Below are positions 26,048 to 38,120 of a stretch of DNA of 64,000 nt, piece by piece (within the stretch, counting starts at the first letter, position 1; each line of letters begins with the position of its first letter). The notes beneath the pieces are model-generated. The model was not told where the DNA came from. It saw only the letters and a program-made list of their open reading frames with translations, and did no database searches. The stretch is taken from contig CAJNYU010003219.1 of assembly GCA_905331475.1 (NCBI GenBank), positions 310,001 to 374,000 of the forward strand. Direction: 5' to 3'. Both the position numbers and the translations under genes were made by a program. This DNA is from Rotaria socialis (lineage: Eukaryota > Rotifera > Eurotatoria > Philodinida > Philodinidae).

Positions 26048-29000
26048 TCACAGTTTTAGTGTAGGGTAGTGAGCGTGTAAACTAAAATCGAAATCTATTT
26101 TTACATCTGGTTTATGTCCACCTAACAATAACTTCAATACAATGCCGTTCGTTTTAGCTATTCGTATGTAGGATTCGGCATCTATTAAAGACGTAAAACC
26201 TGTTGTAAATGTTCGATTGAATGTTTGTTGTTGGTATTGTTTTGACATTGTTATACGATTGAGATAAGTTTCAAAATATGTTTTAGCTTGAGAAAAATTA
26301 TTTATAGCATCTTGATATAATTCAGATGCCGTGTAACGATTATCACTTAAATGTTGTATGTGAAGAAAATCTGTATGAGGCATATACGGTGGGGCACATA
26401 AGTTCGCGAATGGAAGAAAACGATGACGGTAACGAATTTCATCGCGAAGAAAATAATTCGAGTCATTACTGAAATTTAAAAACACAACCAGTTGATTCGA
26501 ATCAATAAAAATAATTTTTTTTATAAAATATAGTTCGAGAGGATCAATACAGTTCTTGAACACGAAATTAAGATGATCGCTAGTAATTCAATTTTTGAGT
26601 TGTATACATAGTTTGTTGGAAAGTATTCTGTGAGTCAAGGAATCTGAATTTCTAATCAGTTAATTTTACTCAATCCGAGAAACCTTCAATTACATTTAAT
26701 AGGAAAACAAAGCGTATCGAAATAATGTGTCATTCGTTTATAGTCATCAAATTAGCTGCAAAACTATATATCAGCAACTGCTAGTACCAATTAGTATACA
26801 CATACCGGAAGTTCGGACACTCTACTTTCCCTATGAATAGAATTCAGCCGAAGATTGAAACTAACATCATCAAGGTATTTCTAAAGCAATTTTAATCATA
26901 TGAATTCTTTTTTCTCCCTCAAGTGCAGGAACTGCAGTCGACATCCAAAAGAAATGTCACTTATTTTTCGGCGTTGCCGGAAATTTCTATTTGCCTCATT
27001 TAGTCAGTCAAAGGTGAAAGATTGCCTCGTAAAAATTTTTCTATGAAGAATAATTTACCTGCTAAATTTTAATCTTCGTTCAATATCTAATGCTTTCAAA
27101 CATCTATGCATAGCTGTACTCATGGCAAAATGTCCATGAATTAATAATAATTCTTGTTCATGATATTCATTATTTGTTGCAACTAAAACATTTGGATTCT
27201 TTCTTTTAGTTTTCTTCTGCGTAGCATTATTTTCATTCGTTAATTCAGCTAAGGGATCATCATTGGAATTATGTTGTATTAAACTATTCATTTGCTGAAT
27301 AAATTGATTGTTTATTTGATTTTTATTTGTTTGTTGTTTTTGATTTAATTGAACAAGAAATGGTACTGTTGTATTTAGAATGTTTTTCGATGTTTTATAA
27401 ACATTTATATGCGTAAATAAGATGATTTGGGCAAAATAAAAATACACATCGTATAATTCACGTTTTGAATATAATGATAAGTCAAAACCCATCAATAGAT
27501 AATATTCCATAATTAGCAATGTCCAATTAAGAATAAATTGAAAAAAATATGAAGTTTTTTCAATTAATAATAATGTTTGTGCATTCGCTGTTGATAAATT
27601 TGCTTGAACAATTTGTTGTATAAGATATTTATGTAGCCATTGATCTAATTTTTCACTTTCATCTTGTAGAACACTAAATTCTTCTAATAGATTCGATAGT
27701 TTTTCACGTGTACGCGCATGATTATTACATAATGAATAGAATAGATTTGAGAACGGTACACAGGCACGTTGGAAAAAATTTTCACTACAACTTAATGTTT
27801 CATTATCAATTGAAATTGATTTTAATGTTAACAACGGTGGCACGATAAACGATCGTATTTCACATTTAACTTGTTCAGCGAATGAAATTTGCCCGAAAAT
27901 TTTTCTTGAACTCAATAAACAACCTTGGACCGATGGTAAGTAAGATAAAAGTAATAACGAACGAATAAATAATGATGGCTTTTCATGTGTTGAATATTCA
28001 AGGAAAAATTCAAAAGATTGCTTCAATGTTCTTTTATCGTTGATTTCAAGCATTTTACGTAGTTGTTGACAAATATTTACTAATGATTTATAAACAAATG
28101 ATGGAAATATCAATTGACGTATAAAACGATTAAATGCAGGAGGTAACTGACGATAATTATAATAAGGATCAAAAGAACGAGATATATCAGTTAATAATGT
28201 TTGCGAAATATTTAATTGAGAATTATCATCGGTTGGAGTCTAAAAACAGTATAAAATGGTAGATGTTTAATGGCGCTCAAAATTTATAATCAAGATAATT
28301 TAAAAAAATGATGGTGCAGAGTACATTAGTTTAATTTGTCGTAGGAGCATTTTTTTTAAAGTTCGGATGAACAGTAATATCGCTATGATTTTGTCAGTCT
28401 CTTGGTGCTTGAACAAAAAGTAAGCACAAGGACGATTTATATCTGAGAGCACCGTTCCGGGTTTTGAAGGGGTTGCTGACTAAAACATTTTGCGCCGTAG
28501 AGCTTTTTATAAAAATCAACTACATATGTTCGGTTGAGTAGCGTTCACTCCGTAGATAAATCACTGCTTGTACTAGACGACTACGATAGTCTCTGATGCA
28601 AGACTAGATGTAAAACATTTCTTCGTTTTATTTTATCGAACGTCAAGAAATACACTAAAGCAAAATCGCTATCATAAACTAGATGATATATATATATATA
28701 TATAGAGTGCTGACTTTCGTCACATACTAACCGTTTCGTTTTCGATTATAAATGACGGTCGAATAAGCTGTAGCATTTCGTCGATTTGCTTAAGATATTT
28801 CGAAATTTCTTCAGTATTTAAATAAGTTTGTTCGCCTGTTTTTTCATTAGCTTCATTAAATTTAACTGTTAAACCAAAAAAATAACGTAGAAATCTAATT
28901 CGATATATCAATTGCTGAGTCGCATTAATATCTACTTGATCTAATTCTGTTTGATGTTTTAATGAACGTAAACGTTTATTTAATTCATCTTCAGATTTTT

Positions 29001-29565
29001 TTAGATCAGTCAAACATGTTTGTTCTTTAAAATCACGATAAAATGGAAAATTATACGTTAATGTTCCACTAAAATCTTCTTCTTCGAATAAACCAGCTTT
29101 TAATAAAATACGTTCACGTATGTAATCAACTAATTTAATAAATGTAAAACATATTGTACGTAAATGAGAATCATCAATTATTGTTACATCATGCAAATAA
29201 ACACATGTAAATAATGTTAATGCAAGACTATGTCCATCGAGCCACATATGAAATGTTGATAATAATTGATCAAATAAATAGATTAGTTCAGTCGATGTAA
29301 ATTTTGTGATTTTTAAAAGTTGTTTATCAATTAATTGTTTCAATGTTAATATTCGATTACCTTGTTTTTGTTCTTGAAAATGATGTTTTATTGACATACC
29401 ACCATCCATTTTTGGATCCATCAATTCAAGCGCTGTCATTGCTTCAAATAAGGTAAAATCTGCATCACGTACGACTTCACCGATTGGTAAATGACGACAT
29501 AAATCAGCGAAATGACTTGTGGCATCAGTCCAATCATAAGTCGTATCTCCTATTGTCTCTTGCAT
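26048..29565 (-). CDS. NatC auxiliary subunit NAA35 (Mak10)
   Basis: Three exons in phase: 29565-28732, 28239-27059 and 26468-26048, encoding 811 residues (human NAA35 725). NAA35 anchors the NatC N-terminal acetyltransferase (with NAA30 and NAA38) to the ribosome. The N-terminal Mak10 domain is clear: DWTDATSHFADLCRHLPIGE, VRDADFTLFEAMTALELMDPKMDGGM and FHMWLDGHSLALTLFTCVYLHD. The second and third exons continue the helical body through VYKSLVNICQQLRKML and LLGGHKPDVKIDFDFSLHAHYPTL near the C-terminus. A lysine-rich TQKKTKRKNP stretch lies near the end of exon 2. The introns are long for this window (492 and 590 bp). The first contains a TA microsatellite. No disruption is seen. Confidence 0.95.
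28687..28704. repeat. TA microsatellite
   Basis: Nine TA units in the first NAA35 intron, close to the exon 1 donor. Confidence 0.85.
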
Positions 29566-29709
29566 TTAGCACCAAATTACACTAAATTCCTATCTGAAAG
29601 CAAAAAGAATTGCACCATTAGAAATACAAAGCGAAGTAGAAAATTATCTTTTTTTTTATACTTAAATAAGGTATAAAGATAAGAAATGAAAAAGACTCGA
29701 TTGATGTTA

Positions 29710-31864
29710 TTAAACTTTGGATTTATCATCCTTCATTCTGTTCATGGTCATACTTATTCCAACAGCTAATGCTAGGACCGTGAACATCATGCTGAAACAA
29801 TTAAACCGCGGCATAGGAAACCAATTACGGTGAACTTTAGTTAATTTTTCCATTAAACCTGTTATTGTTGGATTATACGGTGGATTACGTTTAGAAAGAA
29901 TAGGCTCAGTCCAATTTGGCGCATAGACAACTGTACGTTGATGACTAAAAGTATCAAATGAATATTTTCCATGATAGGAACCAAGACCACTGGCACCAAC
30001 ACCACCAAATGGTAATGATGGTGGAGCAATTTGAAAAATAACATCATTAACACATGTTGAGCCAGCACTTGTTGAATTTATAATTCGTTGAGCTAAACTT
30101 TTTGTTGATGAAAACACATAGAGAGCTAAAGATTTATCTCTGTTATTCATAAATTTAATTGCTTCCTCTTCATTGTTCACTGTTATAAATGGAAGAATTG
30201 GCCCGAATATTTCTTCACGCATAATATCATCATTTTCAGTAACGTCGGTCCTATGAAAATTATTCCGATAAAATAAAATTTCAAAAGTAGACTTTTCATA
30301 CATGATCGTTGGTGCAATATAATTATTCTCTGAATCTGTTTGTCCGCCATGAACAACTTTATTTTGATTGATTAATTTTTTGACACGTTCAAAATGACGA
30401 TTATTAATAATATGACAATACGATTCAGAGTTGAATGGAGTATCTGTATAAAATTGTCGCCAAGCTTTTATGATTTCAGGTACAATACGATTTTCTGTGG
30501 TCTTTGAACACAATATATAATCAGGTGCTAAACTAAAAATATTCAACGGATAATAATTCTAGCGAATATGATTTATTCATGCGAACAAAGCGTATTTGTC
30601 AAAATAGTAGCGTTTTGTTTTGTTGAGCAAATTCTCATGAAATACTTTGATATTTTTCTTGCTCAAACTGAATCAGATCATGGATTGGTATATTTTATTT
30701 CTGTTTCAATTCCGACGAAATAGAATAAACTCCAAAGTGGTCAAGAAAATAAAACTTAACAAAAGGAGTTCAATCTGGTATTTACGAAAAATGTTGGATT
30801 GAATCTATTTTGTTTAGGATCAAGAGAAAATATTCTTACTGAAAAAGAAGGATACGGAAAAAGTCTGATTGACTAAGAATATTAAAATGAGAAATATTAA
30901 ACGGGTGTACAGATATCAGTTGGCTTCCGTCTTATTCGTAATTCTCATATTAGCCAGCACACATTGCTCTCAATTAATAAATTGCTACGAGTTCAAGTTA
31001 TAAATTAGTAGACGTTCCCTTCGAATTATGTTAGATTCTCTCTAGCTCTGAAAAATTTTACCAAGTTTGTCCGCAATTGATAGCTTTTCCCCAGGCAATA
31101 CGCTTTGCACAAATTTCCATATTAGCATCATCCGCAATATAAACGGGATTTTTCCCACCGCATTCCAGTGTTACCGGAATCATTTTTTCTGCTGCTGCTT
31201 TCATGATTATTTTTCCAACTGCTGTCGAACCCGTATAAAAAACTTTATTGATATCACCTTTAAGTAAAACTTGTACGTGATCAGCACCACCCAATACAAC
31301 ACGAACACATGATGGGTCAAGATAACGTTCAACCATGGCTGCCATAATAGCAGCAGACTTTGGCGCCAATTCTGATGGTTTCAGAATAACACAATTACCA
31401 GCAGCTATGGCACCAACTAATGGGGCTAACGTAACTAAATATGGATAATTCCAAGAACCAATAATTAAAGCAATTCCTAACGGTTCAGGGTGAATATACT
31501 TGTCCAACATTGCAAAAGCAAATGCATCCGAAATTTTTTTATCACGTACCCATTCATCGATTTCATTGAGAGCATGAGTACATTCATTACGAATCTAGGA
31601 CAAACGACAATATCAGTATATGATGGATTCAAATGATAAATAAAAACTTACTGAACCGCAATCGAATACTAGTGTTTCAAATGATGGCCGATGAAAATCA
31701 TCATTTAAGGCTGAAGCAAAGACATGCTTTTGTTCATCGCACATTTTATAGAGTTGTTCAATTTGTTTTTTACGCCATGATAGTGACTTTGTTGTACCAC
31801 TGTTAAACGATTCCCGAAGATCTTTAAAGATATTCTCTACATCATCTAGACGTGTTTCAATCAT
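29710..31864 (-). CDS. class 3 aldehyde dehydrogenase, membrane-anchored
   Basis: Four exons in phase: 31864-31652, 31594-31062, 30532-30302 and 30250-29710, encoding about 505 residues (human ALDH3A2 485). ALDH3 enzymes oxidise medium and long-chain aldehydes with NAD(P). Seen: IGSWNYPYLVTLAPLVGAIAAG, the dinucleotide-site FYTGSTAVGK, the general-base Glu in VTLECGGKNP, the catalytic Cys in INCGQTC split by intron 2, and EEIFGPILPFI. The C-terminus ends in a hydrophobic segment (MMFTVLALAVGISMTM) before a charged tail, as in the ER-bound fatty aldehyde dehydrogenase, so ER anchoring is likely. Intron 3 (30251-30301) is only 51 bp, a multiple of three and free of stops; removing it restores the family's APTIM-T-D junction. 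Intron 2 is 529 bp. Confidence 0.95.
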
Positions 31865-33211
31865 TGCTGATGTTGTTATTGTGAAAAATAGGTATTTTTG
31901 TTAAATTTCCGGATAAAAATAGAAGAATTTAACCCGGTAGAAAACGATCAGTTAACGCGTTGGAGTACTACGAGTGATATGAGTGACGGCATTCGTGTTT
32001 TTTTTCATTTATTGGTTATTCAACCAATATAATAAATTGAGCGCGACATTAAAGATGTCGCAATATATCAACTCGAAGCAAATCCTATTAAAACATCGAC
32101 GAATTTATTCTTGATGAATGAATCTCTAAATATCAACTTTTTCTTTTAAAATAAATAGATAATGATTCAATTCATTTGTTAGGAATTTTCGTTGATGAAA
32201 TTAGCTGTACCTTTACATTTTAGAAGTGTTTTTGACTCGAATCCCTAGTAATCTCTTAGTTACTAAACAGGAACCTTTCAAATATAAATAGCAAATAAAA
32301 TGATAATCGAGGTAAAGTCCTTTTTTTATACTCATTGACATTCCTCTAGAAAAATATCATTCGAGCGTATTTACTACCCAGACACAACAATGCCTTGACA
32401 TATGCAAGCTTGACGAAGCTTAAATATGCGATAATGTTATGTATTGAGCAATTCTATGCTATATGTAACACTAATATGATTGCTTTCGAAATTTCTGTTT
32501 TCCTATTATTCATAAGATATGAAGATGTTAATATATCTCCATATGCTATACTCTCTTTCTCAGAACATCTTACGATGAAACATATTGACTGCTATAACTC
32601 GTGAGGACGTTTTCATCAGAATGACCTATCTCTTTAAAGAAATAAAAATCTACATACGTCGCCATCTCCTTGTATATGTTCTGAACAATATAAAAACAAT
32701 GACTTGCCAGACAATATGATTAATTGTTCTCATTGCAGCAACTTACTGAATATATAAGGCAATCGAAGTTAAATATCAAGGGATTCCCTGATCTGCACAT
32801 TGTATTGATATTTTATTAACAAAATACCGCCAAGTACAAAAGAGGGGCTTGGCTTGTGTGTCCACATATTTTGTATTTCATTAAAGACTTCGCTAAGCCG
32901 CGGTATATATTGACAATAATTAAAATTAAATGAGTACAAAGTCAAATTAGCCTCATTGTCATAAATATAAAGGAATTCTAATACATTACTTCATTATTGA
33001 TGTCGGGACCGATCCAATATTTTCTCATTAATTTTAATAGCAAATGAAATTTATTTATTCGTGCTTTTTTTGCTTTTTGACGCATTTAAAAAACAAAGGT
33101 TAAGACTATTGGCATTCTCGCCTTTGAAATACATAATATCAAATAATATGAAATCGTTTGAAAAGAGCACATCAACAACAAAACACATTTAAATCTCAAT
33201 CTTTTTACATT
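31865..33211. other. intergenic, no gene seen
   Basis: AT-rich 1.35-kb spacer. It should contain the ALDH promoter and the 3' UTR of the second ART-TPR paralogue. The plus-strand ORF 32395-32604 shows no domain. Confidence 0.5.
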
Positions 33212-35179
33212 TCAAAAGGTTTCCATTTGTTCCAAATGAGATAAGACGCGTGAAATATTATTTTCAATTTGTAAAACATCGGCGTGCGTTGCTGATAAAG
33301 TTTGTCGATAAATAGGAGCGGCTGCTTCATAGTATTTCAAAGCTTCTTGAAAATCATTTTTATTTTCATGAACTAAGCCAATATTTTCTAGTGTCATAGC
33401 CATGGATGACATAGGTTTAGATGAAAGATGACGTTTCTTATTTTCAAGTGATAAATTATAATACTCCAAAGCTTCCTCACAATAACCACAACACCAATAC
33501 AGGGCGCCAATAGTATGATATGTTTGTCCTAGATCTGTATGATCTTCGGATAAATATTTTTTTTCAATTTCTAACACATTTTTATAATAATCCAAGGCTT
33601 TTAAGTAGTTTTTTTCTGTTCGATAAACAAGACCGATATTACTAAGACAAGCAGCAATTTTCGGTTGATTATTATTCGTTATTAATTTTAAAATATTTAA
33701 TGCTGCTTCATAGGACTCAATAGCTTGTCTGTAATTGTTTCGATTAAAATATACAATGCCAAGACAATTATAACTATCAGCAATACGTTGATCATTAGGT
33801 TCTAATAAACATTTTTTAGTTTCTATTGATTTTAAATGATACTCAAGGCTTCTATCATAGTCTTTTCTAAGATAAGCAACATTTCCTAGATTACCAAAAA
33901 TAACATGAACATCTTCGTGATTGAGTGGTAATTCACGTAGTAAATATTGATAATAGTTTTCTGCATCATCATATTTACCTATACGTGCTAGAAAATTTGC
34001 AAACGAAAGAAGATCTATTTCACTATCGCCATCTTCTTTTTTGATATTATTAAACGTATTTATTAAATCGGGATGTTTTTGACTTGATAGATTCATTCGA
34101 CAGATCCAAATATCATCTTGTTGTACGAAGTTTTCTATAAAAAATATTGATCCAAACATAAAAACTATTTGCGATTGATTTATTGAAGTATGAAATGATT
34201 TCAATTGAGCGAATGGTTTAATATCATTCATCGAGGGATCAGCATAAATTTCAAATAGAATTTTTTCTAAGGTATTTACTTTCTGTAAAGCACGCAAAGC
34301 TCTATCACGTTCACATGTTGTCAGGAGCAATGTATTAATGGATATAAATTTTCCAATGGAATTTTTCAATTGTTCGAATTCTTCATGTTTTATTAAATAA
34401 CTAAAATAAACATGTTTCGATGTTGAACATTGATTCTGTTCTAATTGTTGATTTATATAACGAAGAAAAGAACGAAATAGATAAAGTAAATTGATATTTT
34501 TTGTTTGTAATGCTTCAGCGAATGATTTTAAAAGAACATTGTCTTTCATTAAGAAATCGAAACTATTTTCTGATGAATTAGTTTGTTGAAATTTTTCAAG
34601 AGTTTCTAATTGTAAATTATCTTTATCACATTTTGTTTTACATGAAGATAAAATTTGTGTTTCAATTGCTGAATTTATTTTCATTTTTAGTAAATAATCA
34701 ATTAATAATTGTGAATGAATGAATTCACTATCGATAGTGTTGTCATAAACGTTTATATGAAGCGGTTCAATATTTATTGGAAAGATTTCTTTTTTATTAT
34801 TTTGACGAATCTTTTCGATCAGTTTTGTTTTTTCTGTTATAACACCGTTAATTTTTGAATAACTTTTTGCCCATTTCTCATATGTTTCTTTATCGAAACA
34901 ATAAATATAAATCGAATAAATTTGTTCGATCGCATGAATACGTGGTATAACTTCTCGACCAAACCGACCACTCGTAATCAAAACAACACGTTGATCGATC
35001 GATAAAGATTCGATGAATGATTCACAATCATGATCATTGTGGAATGTTCTAAAATCATCACTTAATTGACGAAGATCATTTTGAACTATTTTATTTTCAG
35101 ATCCATAGATTTCAGCATCAAGCCAAATTAAAGTAAATGCTTCCAGTTCATCACCGTCCAGTTCACAATTTGATGCCAT
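33212..35179 (-). CDS. ART-TPR paralogue with no recognisable ART catalytic signature
   Basis: One uninterrupted exon of 655 residues, paralogous along its length to the gene at 15386-18063. The shared N-terminal region is present (LEAFTLIWLDAEIYGSENK, VVLITSGRFGREVIPRIHAI), followed by FIHSQLLIDYLLKMK and the region matching the ART domain, roughly residues 240-380. The fold-level pattern survives (FISINTLLLTT, LFEIYADPS, VFMFGSIFFIEN), but the R-S-ExE signature that the other copy retains cannot be found at the matching positions. Six kinesin-light-chain-type TPR units follow (ANYLG-type helices such as GNLGNVAYLRKDYDRSLEYH and SNIGLVYRTEKNYLKALDYY). The reading frame is long and undamaged, so a non-enzymatic binding or scaffold role is the simplest inference. 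It lacks the intron of its paralogue. Confidence 0.85.
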   Translation of the reverse strand: MASNCELDGDELEAFTLIWLDAEIYGSENKIVQNDLRQLSDDFRTFHNDHDCESFIESLSIDQRVVLITSGRFGREVIPRIHAIEQIYSIYIYCFDKETYEKWAKSYSKINGVITEKTKLIEKIRQNNKKEIFPINIEPLHINVYDNTIDSEFIHSQLLIDYLLKMKINSAIETQILSSCKTKCDKDNLQLETLEKFQQTNSSENSFDFLMKDNVLLKSFAEALQTKNINLLYLFRSFLRYINQQLEQNQCSTSKHVYFSYLIKHEEFEQLKNSIGKFISINTLLLTTCERDRALRALQKVNTLEKILFEIYADPSMNDIKPFAQLKSFHTSINQSQIVFMFGSIFFIENFVQQDDIWICRMNLSSQKHPDLINTFNNIKKEDGDSEIDLLSFANFLARIGKYDDAENYYQYLLRELPLNHEDVHVIFGNLGNVAYLRKDYDRSLEYHLKSIETKKCLLEPNDQRIADSYNCLGIVYFNRNNYRQAIESYEAALNILKLITNNNQPKIAACLSNIGLVYRTEKNYLKALDYYKNVLEIEKKYLSEDHTDLGQTYHTIGALYWCCGYCEEALEYYNLSLENKKRHLSSKPMSSMAMTLENIGLVHENKNDFQEALKYYEAAAPIYRQTLSATHADVLQIENNISRVLSHLEQMETF

Positions 35180-35410
35180 TGAAATTTGACGATATAAATG
35201 TCGACGATTCGCAAAAGAAAGTAATTCTAAAAGCTTTTTTTTATATTTTATTTACTTTCGATCACACGTGGCTGCAATTATTCACTGACAAATAGAAAAA
35301 CGTTGTGCAATTCGTAACAAAATCATACTCAAATATTTGTCGAGCAAATAAAAACTCGCAACGAATAGGTAACCATCATATAAACCATAGTTTTCCCATG
35401 AGATGCCTAG
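35180..35410. promoter_or_regulatory. upstream region of the ART-TPR paralogue
   Basis: About 230 bp between the start codon and the inverted-repeat element; the promoter should lie here. No core motif assigned. Confidence 0.3.
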
Positions 35411-35743
35411 TTCGAATTCGAATATAAATGGACATCCAATTGCATGGTATCAATTCGAAAATAAGTGATAGAAATAGATTTAGTTTTATATTTAGTTTAA
35501 GATAGAATGGGTGTGGGTTGAGGGGGACTACGGGGTAACTGTGAGTGTGGGGTGTGAGGGTGTGGGTGAAGAGTACCCGGGATACTTCAAATGTGGGTGC
35601 GGGTGAAGCGTATATATGTATTCATATGTCGCGCATATATATATATATATATCGGAAAGTTAAATTAAAACTAAATCTATTCCTAGATTTAGTTTGAGTT
35701 TGAGTTTAACTTTTTCTTTTCTCCATTTATATTCGAACTCGAA
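35411..35743. repeat. 333-bp inverted-repeat element with G-rich core
   Basis: TTCGAATTCGAATATAAATGG (35411-35431) recurs inverted at 35723-35743 with one mismatch in 21. Further in, AATAGATTTAGTTTTATATT and its inverse ACTAAATCTATT also pair, so much of the element can fold back. Between the arms lies the G-rich stretch at 35511-35600 and an AT microsatellite (about 35635-35652). No coding capacity; a MITE-like element is likely. The target-site duplication is unclear. Confidence 0.65.
35511..35600 (+). repeat. degenerate TGTGGG-like G-rich tract
   Basis: Variants of GTGTGGG, GTGTGGGG, GTGAGGG and GTGCGGG are spread over about 90 bp. Short G-rich units of this sort resemble bdelloid telomeric repeats (TGTGGG as I recall), but the copies are irregular and the match may be chance. 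Confidence 0.35.
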
Positions 35744-36438
35744 TTAGACAGCTACTCTGTTATATTTATTATTTTTATGGGATTTTAATTCGTAGCATTA
35801 GCAAATATTTAAATTGAGATTTTAGCGCTGAACAATGGAAATACCAAGTAGAATAAAGGTAAACACAAGAAAAATAGTGTTTTACATTTCCATAGTTTTG
35901 ATACAGTTGTATGAAGATTTGCTTTTACTAACAAATTCTTCAAATCACGAATACAAACTTGAAAAATATTTATTCTAGAAGTGACACTAGAACTAAAAAA
36001 AGAAATTGTAACCCATACAGAGATCATGACTGAAGCTAGAAAAATAAGTAACTAGGACAGGACAGGAATCGCAACTCAGATCGGGATCAAAAACTGTGGT
36101 TCATCAAATCACTATTGTCTATATTGCATTTTGATTGTTAGCTTATGACTACAGTCTCACATCTGCTGGAGGAACTAAAAGTGTCACTGGTTGCTATTGC
36201 TAGAACGTTTTTTTCTGTTTTATTGAATACCGGACATGACTCAAAGTACAGCATAAGATCTGTTTTAACTGAGATCATGTAATAAGAGTTCTAATTGCTG
36301 TACAGCACTGTTTTGCACATTCTAGACGTTTAGAAAATAGCAATATTAATTCATTTACCTTTCATTGCCTGTGTACAATAAGGCAAAATAAGAAAGAGGG
36401 AAACAATATTTTGTAGATCTACCCTAAAAAAAGAAACT
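35744..36438. other. intergenic, no gene seen
   Basis: AT-rich spacer upstream of the VAP-like gene, presumably holding its promoter. Confidence 0.45.
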
Positions 36439-37224
36439 ATGACGCTTGAAGTCATTCCAAATAGTGCTCTCATTTTTCATGGTCCCTTCAATGTCTTTTC
36501 AACAGCAACACTTAAATTATCGAATACTGACAACTGTCTACTGACTTATAAAATTCTAACAACAGTACCAAAGCGTTATTGTGTTAAACCAAACGTTGGT
36601 CTTCTTGAAGCACATGCAACTGTTAATATACTAGGTAGAATAAATCAAACCACTGAAAGCTTTTATTCATTTCGTTTTGTCTTCTATCAATTAGTTTCGC
36701 TTCGACCAAGACAGGATGATCAGCCTGATGATCGCACTCAACATAAATTTAGGATACAATGGATTACGGCACCAAGCATCTCGGCTGGTAACCTCGATAC
36801 TTTTGTAAGAAATTAAATACGGTATAGTAAAGCAGAGAGATCGATAATGGTGGCGGCGTGGAAGAGATATTTTTAATGCTGTTGCAACAACTTTTTTAAG
36901 ACGAGATTTTGAAAATTCACGAATTTGTAATTGCAGTATCTCGATTATCATATATTTTATACTGTAACTTTTAAAGAGTCTGATCTATTAGCAGCAGCGA
37001 TTCTAGTTTAAATTAGTCACAACCTTGAATATAATCGTGGTGGCGACTCTCACCCATGATAGACATCTCTGTAGTAAAGAAATAAAATTTGACTCTATTT
37101 TTAGTGGTCACAAGCTTCCCAAAATTATGCCATTAAAAGGTTAACATTACGAACCGTATTTGTTGATGAAGAAATAGCAGCTGCTGTACCTGAAAATTCA
37201 AATGGACATCATGAAATAGATGCA
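36439..37224 (+). CDS. VAP-like MSP-domain protein, 3' end unresolved
   Basis: Exons 36439-36634, 36695-36804 and 37105-37224 join in phase and give 142 residues of a major sperm protein domain like that of VAPA/VAPB, ER proteins that tether other membranes by binding FFAT motifs. Seen: a FHGPFNVFSTATLKLSN strand, TTVPKRYCVKPNVGLL, HKFRIQWITAP and LRTVFVDEE. Intron 1 (60 bp) is a multiple of three and lacks stops, so the frame also reads through it. Exon 3 ends at a clean GTAAGT. The coiled coil and C-terminal TM anchor expected of VAPs were not found. An AG at 37748-37749 would add only LKRILIQIID before a stop. That region lies between two inverted minisatellite arms that may have displaced the original last exons. 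Confidence 0.75.
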
Positions 37225-37409
37225 GTAAGTTAAAAAAAAATAGTTAAGAAATACTTTCCTCCTTATGACTAATTAAATCTGATTATTTCTTAACATTAAT
37301 AATGTCTACTATTCATATTCAGTATTGAAACGGTGCATATAAATCATTTGATAAAATTGGATAAGACAACTATAATTATTTATCGATTCGATACGTATTT
37401 TGGTGTGCT

Positions 37410-37550
37410 GGAAAAATGTCGAAAGGAAAAATGTCGAAAACAGAAAAAGTGAAGAAAAAACATCGAAAGGAAAAATGTCGAAAGAAAAAATGCCGAAAGG
37501 AAAAATGTCGAAACGTACATATTAATGTGGAAAAATGTCGAAAGTGAAAA
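37410..37550 (+). repeat. minisatellite arm, GGAAAAATGTCGAAA unit
   Basis: About eight to nine imperfect copies of the 15-bp unit GGAAAAATGTCGAAA run on the plus strand. The same unit recurs in opposite orientation at 37981-38120, so the two arms could form a ~140-bp stem with a ~430-bp loop. Confidence 0.75.
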
Positions 37551-37980
37551 ATAAAAAAATAATGATGCCTCAAGCGTATGTTGGTTCTAATTACATACAG
37601 TTCATTGTTTTTTCTTATAATTTTACTAGTGCAGAATTTTAGCCGCTGTTGATAGCGATGACTAACTATTGATACAAGTAAAATAAAGGAGTTGAATAAA
37701 GTAACAACAAATACTAAGTATTGGATATGCACTATTAATTATTGTGCAGCTAAAGCGCATTCTGATTCAAATAATCGATTGATGAAAACTGTTTGCAATC
37801 ATAGTCATCTTCCAGGAAAAGAAAAACTTGAGGTTCGTGAAGCTCGTGAAAAAATAACATATTTTTAAAAAATTTTCTCACCCTTAACATTTCAGCTTAA
37901 TTTCATACAACAAAACATACACTATATTATTTACGATTCTCTAAAATATTAACTGGCAATGTTTCATGTCAATATAATTT
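37551..37980. other. loop between minisatellite arms
   Basis: About 430 bp with no gene recognised. A possible splice acceptor for the VAP-like gene ends at 37749. An exon-like frame follows (HSDSNNRLMKTVCNHSHLPG), but it is out of phase with the VAP donor. Confidence 0.35.
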
Positions 37981-38120
37981 TTTCGACATTTTTCCTTTCG
38001 ATATTTTTTTCTTTCGACATTTTTCCTTTCGGGATTTTTCCTTTCGATATTTGTCCTTTCGATATTATTCCTCTTCCTTCTTTCGGCATTTCTACTTTCG
38101 ACATTTTTCCTTTCGACATT
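37981..38120 (-). repeat. minisatellite arm, inverted copy
   Basis: The plus strand reads TTTCGACATTTTTCC and variants, the reverse complement of the unit at 37410-37550, in about nine imperfect copies. Confidence 0.75.
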
